The notes beneath the pieces were generated by a model. The model worked only from the letters and a program-made list of their open reading frames with translations, searched no databases and was not told the DNA's origin. The position numbers and the translations under genes are program-made. From assembly GCF_019175385.1 (NCBI RefSeq), contig NC_083337.1, positions 43,252,938-43,316,937 of the forward strand: a stretch of 64,000 nt of DNA. Direction: 5' to 3'. This DNA comes from Lycium barbarum (lineage: Eukaryota; Streptophyta; Magnoliopsida; Solanales; Solanaceae). Positions within the stretch are counted from its first letter, which is position 1. Each line of letters begins with the position of its first letter. This document shows positions 46,633 to 58,657 of the stretch, piece after piece.

Positions 46633-48518
46633 TGTGATCCCACTTCTAATTTCTCATTCTTTCAACTTCTCCACTTCTCTCTAAGTCTCTAGAACATTCC
46701 ACGCTTTTCATTTACAAGAATTCAAGGAAATCAAAGATCAATATCGTTAATCCAAGGAAATCAAGTGCAAGGAAGCTCTTAGGGGTTGCTAGAAGTCAAG
46801 AATTTATTTGGAAGAGGAACTAGGGTTTTCTTCAAGTGGAGCATTTTTATCCAAAACACATTTCTACACAATCAAAGGTGAGTTTTATGATCATTTCATG
46901 TTATATAGAATATTGAGAGGTTGAAAGACTTTGATTCTGGAATGATGTAGAAGATGGGCTACAAATATGAGAATAGTGGTATTTTTGAGTAGTAGCTGCA
47001 CATGAATAATGACTTTTGACATGTTACGAATATAGTTATGTTATAAATGATATTAAGAATATGGGAGAAACATTTTATGAGGATGAATGTGGTGTTATAT
47101 TATGGTTGTGGTTATGAATGACTTTGAGAGGGAATTTTGGGAATTGGATAATGTCGAACTAGTCAAGTTATGGATTATGATATTATGAATGTTGTTATTG
47201 ATATTTGGGAGTTGTTATATCATATGGAGGAAGTTGTAGAAACAAAGGAGACGCTGCCCAATTTTCGCTAGCTTTAGCCTAAGCTTATGTATGTTTCCTA
47301 TTATCTAATCTTAGCAAGAATTCCTTTTAATGTAGAATTACGAACTTGGAAGGAAGCGTATAGTCGGCAAGTTAGAAAGGCAAAAAGGTATGTATGGCTA
47401 ATCCCTTCTTTTTCTCAGGCATGATTCCTATGACATGACTTCCTTTGTCTTTCCATGACCTTCTTACATTTCGGAAACTATGAGTCTATGTTTATAAACA
47501 GCTTCCCATGTGATAAAGACAAGAGATATGTTACGAATATGACAATGATGATGATGAGTCTAAGTCCAGAAATTCCGAAGTCTATGATATGATATCTTTA
47601 TGACGTAAATGATTCCTTGGTATTATTTATTTATGTTAGACTCACCTTACAATGCTAGTTCCTTCAAGTGAGGCATGATGATCATGACTACTCTATAATG
47701 GAAATCGGGAGTTCTCGACCTTATGTCACCCTGATAGAGTTATTGTTTGTATTTAAGTTCTAATGCATGTTTATGTATAAGTATATGATGATGATTACAC
47801 CATGCCTAGATGGTCGGGCAGCACCGCTAAGGCGGACGACTTACTACACCATGTCTATATAGTACGGGTAGCACCACTAGCGGGCGGCATGGGATGCTTA
47901 GCCCGGACGCGGGCTAACGCCGTTGTTGATTCAGACGGCTTAGTATATAGATATGTGTGATAGGTTTTAAATGTAAAAGTGAACATGTATGATTCCGCCT
48001 CAAGGGGCAAACAGTGACACTCATCTTTTCCATCTTATGCTTTCTACATTTCCTTGTTAGGTTATTATGCATGTCTTACATACTCAGTATAATGTTCGTA
48101 CTGACGTCCTTTCTTTTTGGACGCTGTGTTCATGCCCACAGGTAGACAGGAAGGTGGCCCCGATTCATAGGAGTCTATCAGCAGCTACACATGATCACCC
48201 CATTATTCCGGAGGTGCCGGTTATTGATGTATTCTTTTGTGTATATACATACGAGCATGACGGGGTCCTGTCCTATTCTTATGTCACAGTACTCTAGTAG
48301 AGGCTCGTAGATACGTATGTGTGGGTAGTATTGTCTCATGAATCCATCAGTGTATATTTTGTATATCATTTTGCAGCCGTGAGGGCTTATGTACATTTAT
48401 ATATTATCTTGGAGTCTATATGTGTTCAGGATGAGTATGATGACTAGTGTAATGACTGGTGCTCGGTAGTCAGCTCCGTGTACCCGTCATAGCCCCCTAG
48501 TAGGGTCGTGACAAACGT

Positions 48519-48643
48519 AGACAGACATTCGACATTACTCATTTGTGAAGGTGGCCCCCTCGTACATGTCACATGTGCGTTATAAGATTAATTGCTCATC
48601 TACATCGCACACAAATAGATCCCTAATCAAGGTTGGAGATATA
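48519..48643. other. Unassigned DNA between LTR D and LTR G
   Basis: 125 bp continuing the target DNA of LTR D; nothing recognisable. Confidence 0.4.
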
Positions 48644-51600
48644 TGTAACAGTTCGCTTTTTACGCGGGTTAAGGCATAAAAGCTACTACGAACTCATTGG
48701 TGCTCTTTCGGACTTTATGTTGAAAAGAGTCACCACCTAATTTTTAGAAAATTAGGAAAACCGGTTTTGAAGTGTTTATTTAAATACAGTGAAAAATCCT
48801 TCGCAATCAAGAGTTCTAGGTAAGGATTCGAATGATCCCCTGGTGAAGGTGTTAGGCACCCCAGTATTAAGGATCCGTACTCATATTTTGGTTCGGGTTA
48901 GTCCGTTTTAGTATGTCTCAGTCTCATTCGGAACTTTTTATATTATGAAGGTTTAACTTTTACAAAGGGAGTTTTCATACTTAAAAGGGGTGTTTTTTTT
49001 GCTATATGAAACTCATCTCTTTTGGTCTTTTATTCTCCGAGTTTTGATAAAATAAAGCCCAAGCATGCTTTGGTCTCAAATATTTACCCAGTTTCTGGTT
49101 CAAAATAAGCCTGCTCCAGTTCAAAAATGAATTTAGAATAGCTGAAAGTTTTGGGTACTTGAAAATTTACTAGTGTTGATGTGAACTCAAGTATTTATTG
49201 AAAAAAAAGAATTTTATGAGCCCTGGCCCAAATCCCTACTTATTTAAATCTGTGAACAGAGTTTCCTCTCAAGACCGAAACTATGTAATTTAATTTTAAG
49301 GAAAATTGGACTGTTAAATTGCTAAATTGAGTGACGAAATTCTGAACTTTGAAAAATGTAAGTTTTGTAAAGATGAGGCCTCATGTTTGCCATTTTTATC
49401 TTAAGTTTAAAAAAGGCCTGTTTTTTACCCGCTAGTACTTGAAAACTATTTGTAAAATCCATTTTTTGATACTTAGTTTTGAAATGTCGAATTTGATCGC
49501 GGTTTTGAAAATCCATTTGGGGACCTAAAGTCATTTAACCAGCATATGAATTGTTATCCTAAGACGGCTAGTTCAAATCGTAAAGATTCCACCATAATAT
49601 GAGTTTGTACACATTTACAAATACATCAAATCAAATAAATGAATAAACACGGGTATGAAAGGAAAAAGAAGAGAGGTAGACTGAGGGCGTACCAAGCCCC
49701 AAGTTGGCCATTGTCACCCATGGCTGGGCCTTCTGCGCGCCTCGATATTTATCTTCGCGGACTCGATTATCTCCATTTTTTGAAATAAAAGTACTATTAG
49801 GCCTTTTGCCCAACAGGTAGGCAGCCCAGACCCGAGTGGTCATGCAAGTGAAGAGAAGAAAGAGGGAACCCAGTTAGTTTATAATTACTGCACTTATCAC
49901 AATAATAATTAAACCAAACATGTACTCATTATAAAAAATAAATCATATGAATCCTGCACTTATCCCATCCTAGTCTTTAAACTGGATAATTTGTTGATTA
50001 GAGACTTCAAATGGCATGGGGACTGGGTCCTTGCCCAGTATTCCCGATGTCGCACAAGTTCCAAGGGGTTTCTGAGAACCCCAGGCATAGCTAACACTGG
50101 GAAAGGCTTAGACGATCCCAAACTACCATGGTCCATCTCAAAACAACATGTCCAAAATGGGACAAGGGAGAGCACATAACTCAAAAACTCAGGATAATTC
50201 AAATGACAACATCAAACATTAAACATTCAAAAGAGTACCGAACATATAGGATTTCTAGAAAGAAAGGAGGAGATGACCTATTAGCATGACATACACATAT
50301 TGGGCATAAAACTAAGTCCACAACCTAAGCAGGTTTGGTCATGAGTGTTAAACAAAGGAAATTACTCAAAATAGCAAGGATGACAGTGTACAGTCAGACC
50401 TTAGATAGACAAAGCAGTTCAGCATTTCTATTTTTAAAGACTAGGAGAGAAAAAAAAAACACAAAGTCACAGATGGGAGAAACAACATCCTAATGTCACT
50501 GGAGGTACAACGAACATGCCACTCAATAAAACAACCCATAGAGTAACATAATTAGAACAATTTATAATGGTTCAGATGATGTGAAATAGAAGGAGAATGT
50601 GTGTGATCTAAAGAATTCAAGCTTGAGAACTGAGACAGCATACAATGTACAACACGAGATCAATATTTGGCCCATGAAAGTCGTATCTCATTTGTAGCCA
50701 CAGAGGAAAAGAAGAGAACCCCCCCCCCTTCTCATGGTTACAGTATTGACTAGGGTGACAAATACCTCACATACAGATGCTGGTTCTTTTCAAAGGATTC
50801 GTTATGAGTCATTTGCAATCAATTTCCATCAAATCAGTCATGTTTTAATACATGTTACCCCGTTTGTTCATTGGGATAGGAATCATGCCAGTTTAAAATA
50901 GAAAAAAAAAACCAAGATATCAGACCCATTTTTAAACACATACAGGCTGCAATAGTCAATTAGCATGATCTGGACTCAAACCTGTGAACTATGGACTCCA
51001 TGGATTTAACATTGTTGTAATGCCGGGCACCAACATGACAAAAATTATAATTATCTTACAATGGCCTAGATTAATCAATACATTACAAACTAAATAGAGA
51101 TTAAGAGGATTTCTATAACTTAACACATAGATAGGTGATCGCAGGCAGGCAAAACAAGGGAAACACAAGATCAAGACCATGCTTCTAGAGTCAGTTTCAA
51201 TCCTATAATAGACCTATAGATGTTGGATGATCCATTTGGCACGTAAACATACAAAACATTATCAAAATGAGTAGGCAGTCAGTTTAGTGAACTTGCAGAT
51301 TCATAGAATACCAAATATCATCCGAACATATGTTATAGGCGCAGGTTAAGGCACTACTTATTACATAATACTGAAAAAAGAGCTAAATGGGAACCATACA
51401 GTCATACTATTAGGACCAATTGCAGCTACATACTATCAACACAACAAAATGAATGACGCATGTCGATCATGATTCAAACAAGAAAGCATTTTAGTGATCT
51501 ATAGAACCAAACCATTAGAATTGAACTATCAATCAGATGCTACATATACTACATAAGTCAACTGAACCACTCAGCATTTATATAGGATGAAACACACTAA

Positions 51601-52486
51601 TCCACATAGATAAGTGATACGCTCAAATTACACCTATTAATGGTATAACGCGGACGTTGTCAAATATAGTAACCCAACAAGGTTGGGGTCGAATCCCACA
51701 GGGAATATCGTGTGAAAAGGTTACTAAAGTCGTAGGATGCTAAGTTCTAGGTCTAATGTCTTAATCCGATGATTTTGGTAAAAGTTGGTTTTTCTATAAC
51801 TAATTGCTATTTATTGCTTTGGTGGTAAATTATGGTAAAAGAAACTAAGGTTGTGTTCCCGCTAGATAGGGTGTATGATCATGGGTGTTGATCTTGATAT
51901 ACTTCTAATGGATCATTATATGAATGCACTTAATCTCTATGTGAATCTCTACTATTTCCCAATAAATAAAGATTATGTCTTTCTATGATTTTCCCAAATA
52001 TAAGAAAGTAACTATGAAGAATGATTAATCATGACAAGTAAATTCTGCTTATTCCTAAGTGAATTTATTAAACAAAATTTAAAGCTTTGAGTCCTTGTTA
52101 GCTATTCTTACCAACCCTAATTATTTTCCCAAATAAATCAAGGTTTATGGCTTTAATCAACGTTTGCAACCATTAATTATGAATGAAGAATGAAGAATAA
52201 CTAAACTCTAATAATCCATTATTTGTATGTCAATCACAAACCCAATCACAAAACATCCATCATTGGCTTCACAACCCTAGTAAGGGAATTTAGCTACTCA
52301 TGACAAAGAACAAGAAATAAGAAATTCAAGAATTCATAATTGCTTACTTTGGAAGAAAAGATGAATTGATAATACTTGAATTGATGTTTGAATCTTCAAA
52401 AACTAGAGAGTATTTAATGTTCTAAGTCAAGAGACAAAAATATAATAATTGATGTCTATTAAAAACCCTACAATGACTATTTATAG

Positions 52487-52498
52487 GTTTTGAAAACA
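52487..52498 (-). promoter_or_regulatory. TATA box of LTR M
   Basis: Minus strand CCTATAAATAGT, about 40 bp downstream of the nearest palindrome of the cluster. Confidence 0.6.
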
Positions 52499-52539
52499 TA
52501 AAAGTTACAGATTTGCACTTTGGTCCCGTCGTTACGAAA

Positions 52540-52850
52540 TACGGTCCGTAAATTGAAATACGGACCGTAAATCAGTTTATGACCCAGTCGTCCTTCAATT
52601 GTGAGCAAATTCCATCTTTTGAAATATGGACCGTAAAGTGGTTTACGGCCCGTAAACTGCCTGGTCGTCTTTCAACTTCTGAAACTCAGACTTTCTGCCA
52701 ATTGCTCGAACGGTTAAATACATGTTGGAGTACGGACCGTAAACTGAGCTCGTAAATCACCATCTTCTTAACCTGGCTTTCTGGTTCTGTTATCCTTTAA
52801 TACGACCATGGAATACGGCCCGTATTGTAGAATACGGACCGTAAACTGAG
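52540..52850. repeat. Palindrome cluster TACGGNCCGTA in LTR M
   Basis: TACGGTCCGTA 52540-52550, TACGGACCGTA 52559-52569, TATGGACCGTA 52625-52635, TTTACGGCCCGTAAA 52642-52656, TACGGACCGTA 52731-52741, ATACGGCCCGTAT 52813-52825 and ATACGGACCGTAAA from 52832. Confidence 0.93.
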
Positions 52851-54938
52851 TTTACGACCTCGTTCTGCACTTTCAACTGTTGTCATGCCAAATCTGTTCC
52901 GTCACCTGAAAAACACTAAAAACCACATAAAATCACATGGACTTGCTTAAAAACAAGTAAAACTTAGAGCAGAAACGCATCGATTTGTGGCGTAAAATCA
53001 CGCCACATCAATAAGAAAGCACTATAATGAACTAATACAACTAAGCTATCACAATCCAGACTTAAAACACATTAGCAGCCTGGAAAATTAACCAAAACAA
53101 AAGCTTAAACATAAAGCACAAAAAGCAGCCAGGCAAAACATTACACTAGCTACAGGGCTTGAATTATCAAAATCCAGGGTTAATCACATTTTAAAACCAG
53201 TAAGAACTAACTAGCTAAACTACTTAAAATACCAAATAAAGCAGGCTAACTAAAAATTAGACAGGAAAACTAAAAAAAGCAATAAAGTGATGAGGAATTA
53301 CATTTTTTAGCTGCAGCCGGTGTCAAGAATGGACTTGGAAACCTCCTTTTCCTTCAAATCTCAAATCCTCCGTCACATAAAGGAAGAATCTAAGATTTTT
53401 ACTAAGAAAAAGGTTCAATAACCTTGCAAATACTAAAATTAATACTGTTTAGCTTTTATACTTGAATGAAATCTCAAGTTAAAGCTTTTTCAGACTTTTT
53501 TTTTCTCTTCCACTCTTTTCGAGACAAAAAATTTACACTCAACCTACAACCACCGATGCGGGACATTGAGTTTTACAACTAGTTTGAGCCCAGATTCAAT
53601 AATAGAGGGTTCAGATCAAAGGAAAACAACCATCAACGGCTAAAATTTATTCTTTACAACTGTAAAAGGTCGAAATTAATTAGAAAACACAGAGATTGTA
53701 CATTAAGGGTTGTTTGGATGGATTTTTGGAGAGAGAACTCGAAAAAGGGATGAAGCATGAATGCTTCGTCCTTTCTCCACCTTACCCAACGACGTCATGG
53801 TGTGGACTTCACCAAAACCGACTATGGGACTTGTTCGCAGCAGGGAGAGAGTGGTAGGGGTGAGGTAGCGGCTAGGGCTTAACCCTAGCCCCTCTATGGA
53901 AATTTGCAAATGACCCACTAGGTCTTGTTTTGTATAACTGAAGGAGTATTATATGTTAGCTGGGTCGGGTCGGCCATGGGCTGGACCTGGTCCTATTTTT
54001 TTTTTAAATCGAGGGCCCCTTTGTATACAAAAGGCGTATATAAGTGTATATCGAGTGTATACATACACTTAGGGGTAGGACATGTAGTTTGGTAAACTAG
54101 GTACGTATATAAGATAACTAATTATAATTAAACTTAATCAAAAGATAGCCATATCAAGATGTATTTAATTTTTTAAAAAGTGATTATTAACCTGTTTTTT
54201 GCAAACATGACCTTACTTGGCACGCAAATTAACTAAGGGTTGCAATCAAGCCTTTTATGTGATTAATTACTAAAAAAAAAAAACCTTGACTAATCTTAAC
54301 ATTTAATTGTCGCAAATATAGCCTTATTTTGGTACTAATTTAACCAATTAAAACTAATTTGCATTAATGACTTCAATTGATTTGCGAATGGATTGGGCAT
54401 CTCAATTAAAGCTATTAGGGGGCTAAATTTGCAAAATGACCCCAGCTATCTTAAACCATGATTTGGTTAATTGTGAGGTGGTCGTTTATAAAAAGCACAA
54501 CAATTAAAACTAAATTACAATTTTGTCAAATTGAAATAGTTATGTAAACATACAAAATTCAAAGCTTTGAGGGGTAAAATGGTAAATTCTCTTAATTACT
54601 TGAACTCCTTGGATAAAATAAGATAAATGGCCTTCTTGTCTGGATTTCTTGATTTTGATTCATTAGATGAACAATTGTTTAAAATTGTTCTGTTGCTGAT
54701 AAATTATAAAAGTATTTCATAAGATGCTATAAAAATGATGTAAAATGCCGATAAATTTCTAAATGATTAATAGAGCCTTGAAGATTTCTCTATTAATTTA
54801 GAGAAGTAAAATATTGGCCTAAATAATCATGTCAGAATCATTTAGGTCCTCCGTGAGTGTGAAATTATTTTATTTATTATCCAAGGACTCTGAGTAATCA
54901 AAAATAAATTATAGGATGTCAAAAATCAGGTGTCAACA

Positions 54939-54951
54939 ACTGCCCCTTCGG
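54939..54951 (-). other. Polypurine tract of the Tat element
   Basis: Minus strand CCGAAGGGGCAGT directly before TGTTGACACC. This fixes the orientation and 5' end of LTR G. Confidence 0.75.
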
Positions 54952-55599
54952 TGTTCGGGAATGGCGGGACCATCCCTGAACAACAAAATTTGACTAACCT
55001 TGATTTTTGATTGACCTGGCTCATTCTACCCTTCGATCCCCTGCAAATCACATAAGTGTGGCCAGACCCTGGTCTCTGGATTTCCTATATATCCCAGGCT
55101 ATACGAGAATTCAGGCCACTTGTAGTTCGATTCTATTAAAGACTTTTAAGTGTGTAGCTGAAGAGTCCTGAGATTACCAACGTCCTGTCTGATTTTCTCA
55201 GAACTTGTTGGATCATGGCCGACTCTCTGGCTTTGAGCCCGCCTACATATCCCTCTTCTCTGGAAATCAGGCCACATGTAGTTCGACCCGCTGGATAAGA
55301 GTATGTCCCTTATGCGGGAATATCTTCGGATTTCCCGGTGTGTACCCGACAGATAGCGATTTTAGTAAAAGAAATCAAAAGCAGATAAATTATGGGTGAG
55401 TCTGAGAGTGGATGGCATCCAAGTCCTGGTCGGAGAGCTTGACTCTCATGGGTACCCTCTCTTGACCAGCTGCGTAAGAAAAAGTCCCACGTTTGCTCCG
55501 CAATTTGTCTGGGTTTGGCTCTGCAAGCTGGTTCCTTTTATGGTGGCAGTGTTCCTGCTTCCTAAAATTGACAACATTGAAAATATATATGTGGAAGGT

Positions 55600-56085
55600 A
55601 AATGTGATGGCTCTCTTGGCATGGCCCTCTTGGCAGTATGTATGAATGAATGGCCCTCTCGGCGGTTTGTATGAATGGCCCTCTTGGCAGTTTGTATGAA
55701 TGACCCTCTTGGCAGTTTGTATGAATGAATGGCCCTCTTGGCAGCCTGTATGAATGGTCCTCTCGGCAGCAGAAAAATAAACGTGCAATAGCCCTCTTGG
55801 CAATTTGCATGAATGAATGCCCCTCTCCGCAGTTTGTATAAATGACCCTCTCCGCAGTTTGTATGAATGGCCCTCTCGACAGTAGGAAAAATGAATGAAT
55901 GGTCCTCTCGGCAGTTTGTACGAATGAATGGTCCTCTCGGTAGTTTGTATGGATGGCCCTCGCGGCAGCAGGAAAAATAAATGTGCAATAGCCCTCTCGA
56001 CAGCAGGAATAAATAAACGTGCAATGGCCCTCTCGGCAGCAGGAAAAAAATAAACTTGCAATGGCTCTCTTGGCAATAGGAAAGT
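55600..56085. repeat. Minisatellite, about 25-30-bp unit, about 17 copies
   Basis: Units centre on GGCCCTCTCGGCAG followed by TTTGTATGAATGAAT or AGGAAAAATAAA. Length and wording vary between copies (CTTGGC, CTCGGC, CTCCGC, CTCGAC), which gives a gradient of related subunits. Confidence 0.9.
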
Positions 56086-56099
56086 AAAAATATGATGGG

Positions 56100-56400
56100 G
56101 TGATAGATATGGCCCTTTTGGCTGGATAATCTTTCTTTCGTCCGTAGTGTGGGTTGTGACTCTCGTGGTCGGATATGCCCCTTTGCCTTTTTCATGACCC
56201 TTTTTGGTCGTATATACCTTCATGCTCACTCATTGCGACCTTCTTGGTCTGATATATCCTTGATATTCACCTTTTGCACGACCTTTTTGGTCGGATTTAT
56301 TTTTACGCTCATTAGCTTCGTGACCCTTTCGGCCAGATGAGTCTTTACTATCCATTTTTGCTGTGACCTTTTGATCTTTCTTTGCTAGGCCGAGTTTTTA
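56100..56400. repeat. Second tandem repeat with GACC-T5-GGTC hairpins
   Basis: Successive roughly 50-bp units each carry a short palindrome such as GACCTTTTTGGTC, followed by GGATATATCCTT-like or GGATTTATTTT-like spacers. Confidence 0.75.
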
Positions 56401-56649
56401 TGATTCGGCCTTGTTGTGAGTAGACCGAATAAAGTGGCGCGCCTGCTGTCCTGTTACAAGCTTCCATCCACAGAAAAGTTGTAAGTTCCCTAAAAGGCCA
56501 ATTAGTGTCATTGTCCTCCCATCTGGCGGCTCTTCTTGGTGCTCTTCCGAACCCTCTTGGGCTCGGTATTTTTGAGAGATGGTTTAGAGCGTACTTATAC
56601 TAATGGGTGTATTTTGAGGACCTAAAATAAAATTTGTAAAATGCGTGTC

Positions 56650-56653
<4 letters not shown>

Positions 56654-56718
<65 letters not shown>
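56654..56718. repeat. (TA)n microsatellite
   Basis: About 32 TA units in the Tat 3' region. Confidence 0.95.
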
Positions 56719-57514
56719 CTTTATCATGATATGTGTCATTGAATAAAGTGTTCCGGCTCTCCCGGAAGGTATGATTGCTGGCTTTTCAAACTAGTAGAAT
56801 TTTCGAGATCTTCTTGAAAATCTTGTACCGGTTTTTTTATGTTCCGAGGGTCTTTACTATTTCTCATTATGCGGGAATTTTTGAGGTTCCCTAAAAAATT
56901 ATGCCCCAGTGTATGGCTTTGTTTTTCCATTTTCTTAGTTGATTGTTTCTGGTAGGAATTTTTGAGACCCTCTCTGCCCCAGTGTAGGGTTGACGCTGGC
57001 TGACTTTGGTATTGGTCCTTGCAACTTGATCTCGCTGATTGCTCCTGCCTTATTGTCTCTGCAGCTTTCCTTATAGCTTCTTGGGTTTTTATTTTATGAC
57101 GACCAAGCTCAAAAGCGCCTACGTATCCTGTCGCAGCAAGAATTCAGGTCGAACGCAGTTCAGAAAAAAGTAACTAAGTTTTGGTTTTACTAATAATGTG
57201 GCCGGGTCCGATAAGGACTGCCCACGTATCCCACTTTAGGGAAGTCAGGTCATTGCCTAGTTCATTACATTGCGGATTTGTTTTTTCCTATTCTATTACA
57301 AGATATGATTACAAGCAAAGGATATGAATACATGGAAATAATGTTGCGATTACACACACATGAAATCCTAAACATAATATCTCTTGAGCGCGTCCGCATT
57401 GATGTCTTTGGGCCACTCTTGTCCGTCAATTTCAGCTAGGACTACAGCTCCTCCTAATAGAACCTTTCTAACCATGTACGGTTCTTGCCAGTTTGGTGGA
57501 AATTATCCTTTGTA

Positions 57515-58315
57515 TTATTCTTGGTGAGGGAATACTCGCTTGAGTACGAGTTGTCCAATTTGAAAGAGTCGGGCTCTAACTCGCTTGGTGAAGGCTCGAG
57601 AAATTATTTGTCTATAAAGTTGTCTATGGCATACCGCCACCATTCTATTTTCATCTATCGTGGCTAGCTGCTCGTAGCGGTTTCTGACCCATTCTACGTC
57701 ATTTAACTCGGCCTCTTGGATGATTCTGAGCGAAGGGATCTCTACCTCTACAGGTATGACTGCTTGTGTATCGTAGACAAAGAGGTACGGGTTTACCCCG
57801 ATGGAAGTTTGGGTCATCGTTCTGTACCCCAACAAAGCATAAGGCAACTGCTCGTGCTAATTCCTGTAGTTGTTGACCACTTTTCTCAGGATTCTGTGGA
57901 TGTTTTTGTTGGCAACCTCTACAGCTGCATTCATCTGCGACCGATAGGCAGTAGAGTTCCTGTGGGTTATCTTGAATAATTCGCAAATGTCCTTAATCAA
58001 ATGGCTATTTAGATTGGCACCATTTTCTGTGATGACGGATCCTGGTACGCCGAAACGACATATCATATTGTTTTTGACAAAGTCAGCCACGACTTTCTTG
58101 GTCACTGACTTGTGTGAAGTTGCTTCTACCCATTTAGTAAAGTAGTCGATGGCGACTAAGATGAAACGATGTCTATTGGAGGCCGGAAGCTTGATGGGTC
58201 CTATGAAGTCCATCCTCCATGCCACGAACGGCCATGGCGTGCTCATCGCATGTAATTCTGTGGGAGGGACCTTGATCAGGTCTCCGTGTATCTGGCATCG
58301 ATGGTACTTCTGCAC
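57515..58315 (-). pseudogene. Tat integrase core and C-terminal region
   Basis: VAWRMDFIGPIKLPASNRHRFILVAIDYFTKWVEA holds the first Asp. The second site reads VITENGANL, where the family has TDNGANL (Asp to Glu). YRSQMNAAVEVANKNIHRIL keeps the Glu. A stop near 57850 splits off MPYALLGYRTMTQTSIGVNPYLFVYD and the C-terminal region ending IGQLVLKRVFPHQE. It resembles other Tat integrases and has no chromodomain, as expected for Tat. Confidence 0.87.
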
Positions 58316-58521
58316 GAATCATGCTCCATGGTCATCCAGTAATATCCCGTCCTCAAGATTTTCTTTGTGAGGATGGATCCATTCATGTAGGGACTGCATG
58401 CCCTTGTGTGCACCTCTTTCAGCAATTTTGTAGCCTCTTCGACGTCCATGCACCTAAGTAACCCAAGGTCATGTGTCCTTTTGTACAATACTTCTTTGTT
58501 CAGGAGGAAACCATTAGCCAA
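58276..58521 (-). pseudogene. Tat integrase zinc-binding region
   Basis: LNKEVLYKRTHDLGLLRCMDVEEATKLLKEVH is the leader of the HHCC region, followed by GYYWMTMEHDSC. It ends in a frame different from the core at 58315, so a frameshift lies between them. CQKYHRCQ-type Cys residues appear at the start of the next frame. The interval 58522-58657 is linker. Confidence 0.75.
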
Positions 58522-58657
58522 CCTCCTAATAATCTTCTTCTGATTTGCTGAACTCTCTGGGGGTACTCCCCCTTCTCTAGGTATGTCTTAATATTGGCGT
58601 ACCATGGTTGGCCATCTGGCCCGGCCTCGACGTGGGCGCAGTGAGCCTGTTCTTCTC

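Larger units (their letters stand above)
46153..48513 (+). repeat. Solo LTR D
   Basis: TGTTACACCTCG to GGGTCGTGACA with perfect duplications AACGT (46148-46152, 48514-48518). Sister of LTR C. Donor AAAG|GTGAG with exon edge 46877; block ACGCTGCCCAATTTTCGC near 47251; mini-exon 47336-47387 (52 nt; acceptor AATGTAG, donor AAAAG|GTATGT); second mini-exon 48088-48141 (acceptor ATACTCAG, donor CACAG|GTAGAC). Hairpins CAGTA/TACTG (48085-48103) and CGTCC/GGACG (48105-48123). Confidence 0.93.
51615..53010 (-). repeat. Solo LTR M, 1.4 kb
   Basis: TGATACGCTC to GCCACATCA with perfect duplications ATAAG (51610-51614, 53011-53015). Minus orientation is chosen because CCTATAAATAGT (52487-52498) gives a TATA box downstream of the palindrome cluster. 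The minus-sense start contains a perfect hairpin TGTGGCGT/ACGCCACA (52986-53007). At least seven copies of TACGG(A/T/C)CCGTA-like words lie between 52540 and 52850. The family is not recognised. Confidence 0.88.
48644..54938 (-). repeat. Tat-type 3' LTR G, with inserted LTR M
   Basis: Minus-strand start TGTTGACACCTGATTTTTG at 54938 after the purine tract, end GCGAACTGTTACA at 48644. Net length about 4.9 kb without LTR M. TATA-like AGTATAAAAGCT near 53460. Block AGTCACCACCTAATTTTT with AAAACCGGTTTT (48728-48760 on plus) is the typical end region of this family. Poly(C) at 50721-50728. No coding frame is supported in this stretch. Confidence 0.8.
54952..57514 (-). other. Repeat-rich 3' non-coding region of the Tat element
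   Basis: 2.6 kb between integrase and the purine tract. Holds four scattered copies of a roughly 45-bp module (CCTACGTATCCC...TCAGGTCGAACGTAGTTC: 55084-55130, 55241-55289, 57117-57163, 57219-57262), a minisatellite (55600-56085), a second repeat (56100-56400) and (TA)n (56654-56718). A 279-residue open stretch on the minus strand (55390-56229) is the translated minisatellite and not a believable protein. Confidence 0.7.

Noticed and set aside
51690..51712. GGTCGAATCCCACAGGGA in LTR M considered as a tRNA T arm.
   Set aside because: No acceptor, D or anticodon arm pairs around it; only a local resemblance.
55390..56229. A 279-residue minus-strand open frame with repeated PRGPFIH and CQEGHSY blocks, and an overlapping one of 249 residues.
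   Set aside because: Both are translations of the same minisatellite in two frames; the unit length keeps frames open. No start context, domain or neighbouring gene supports a protein.
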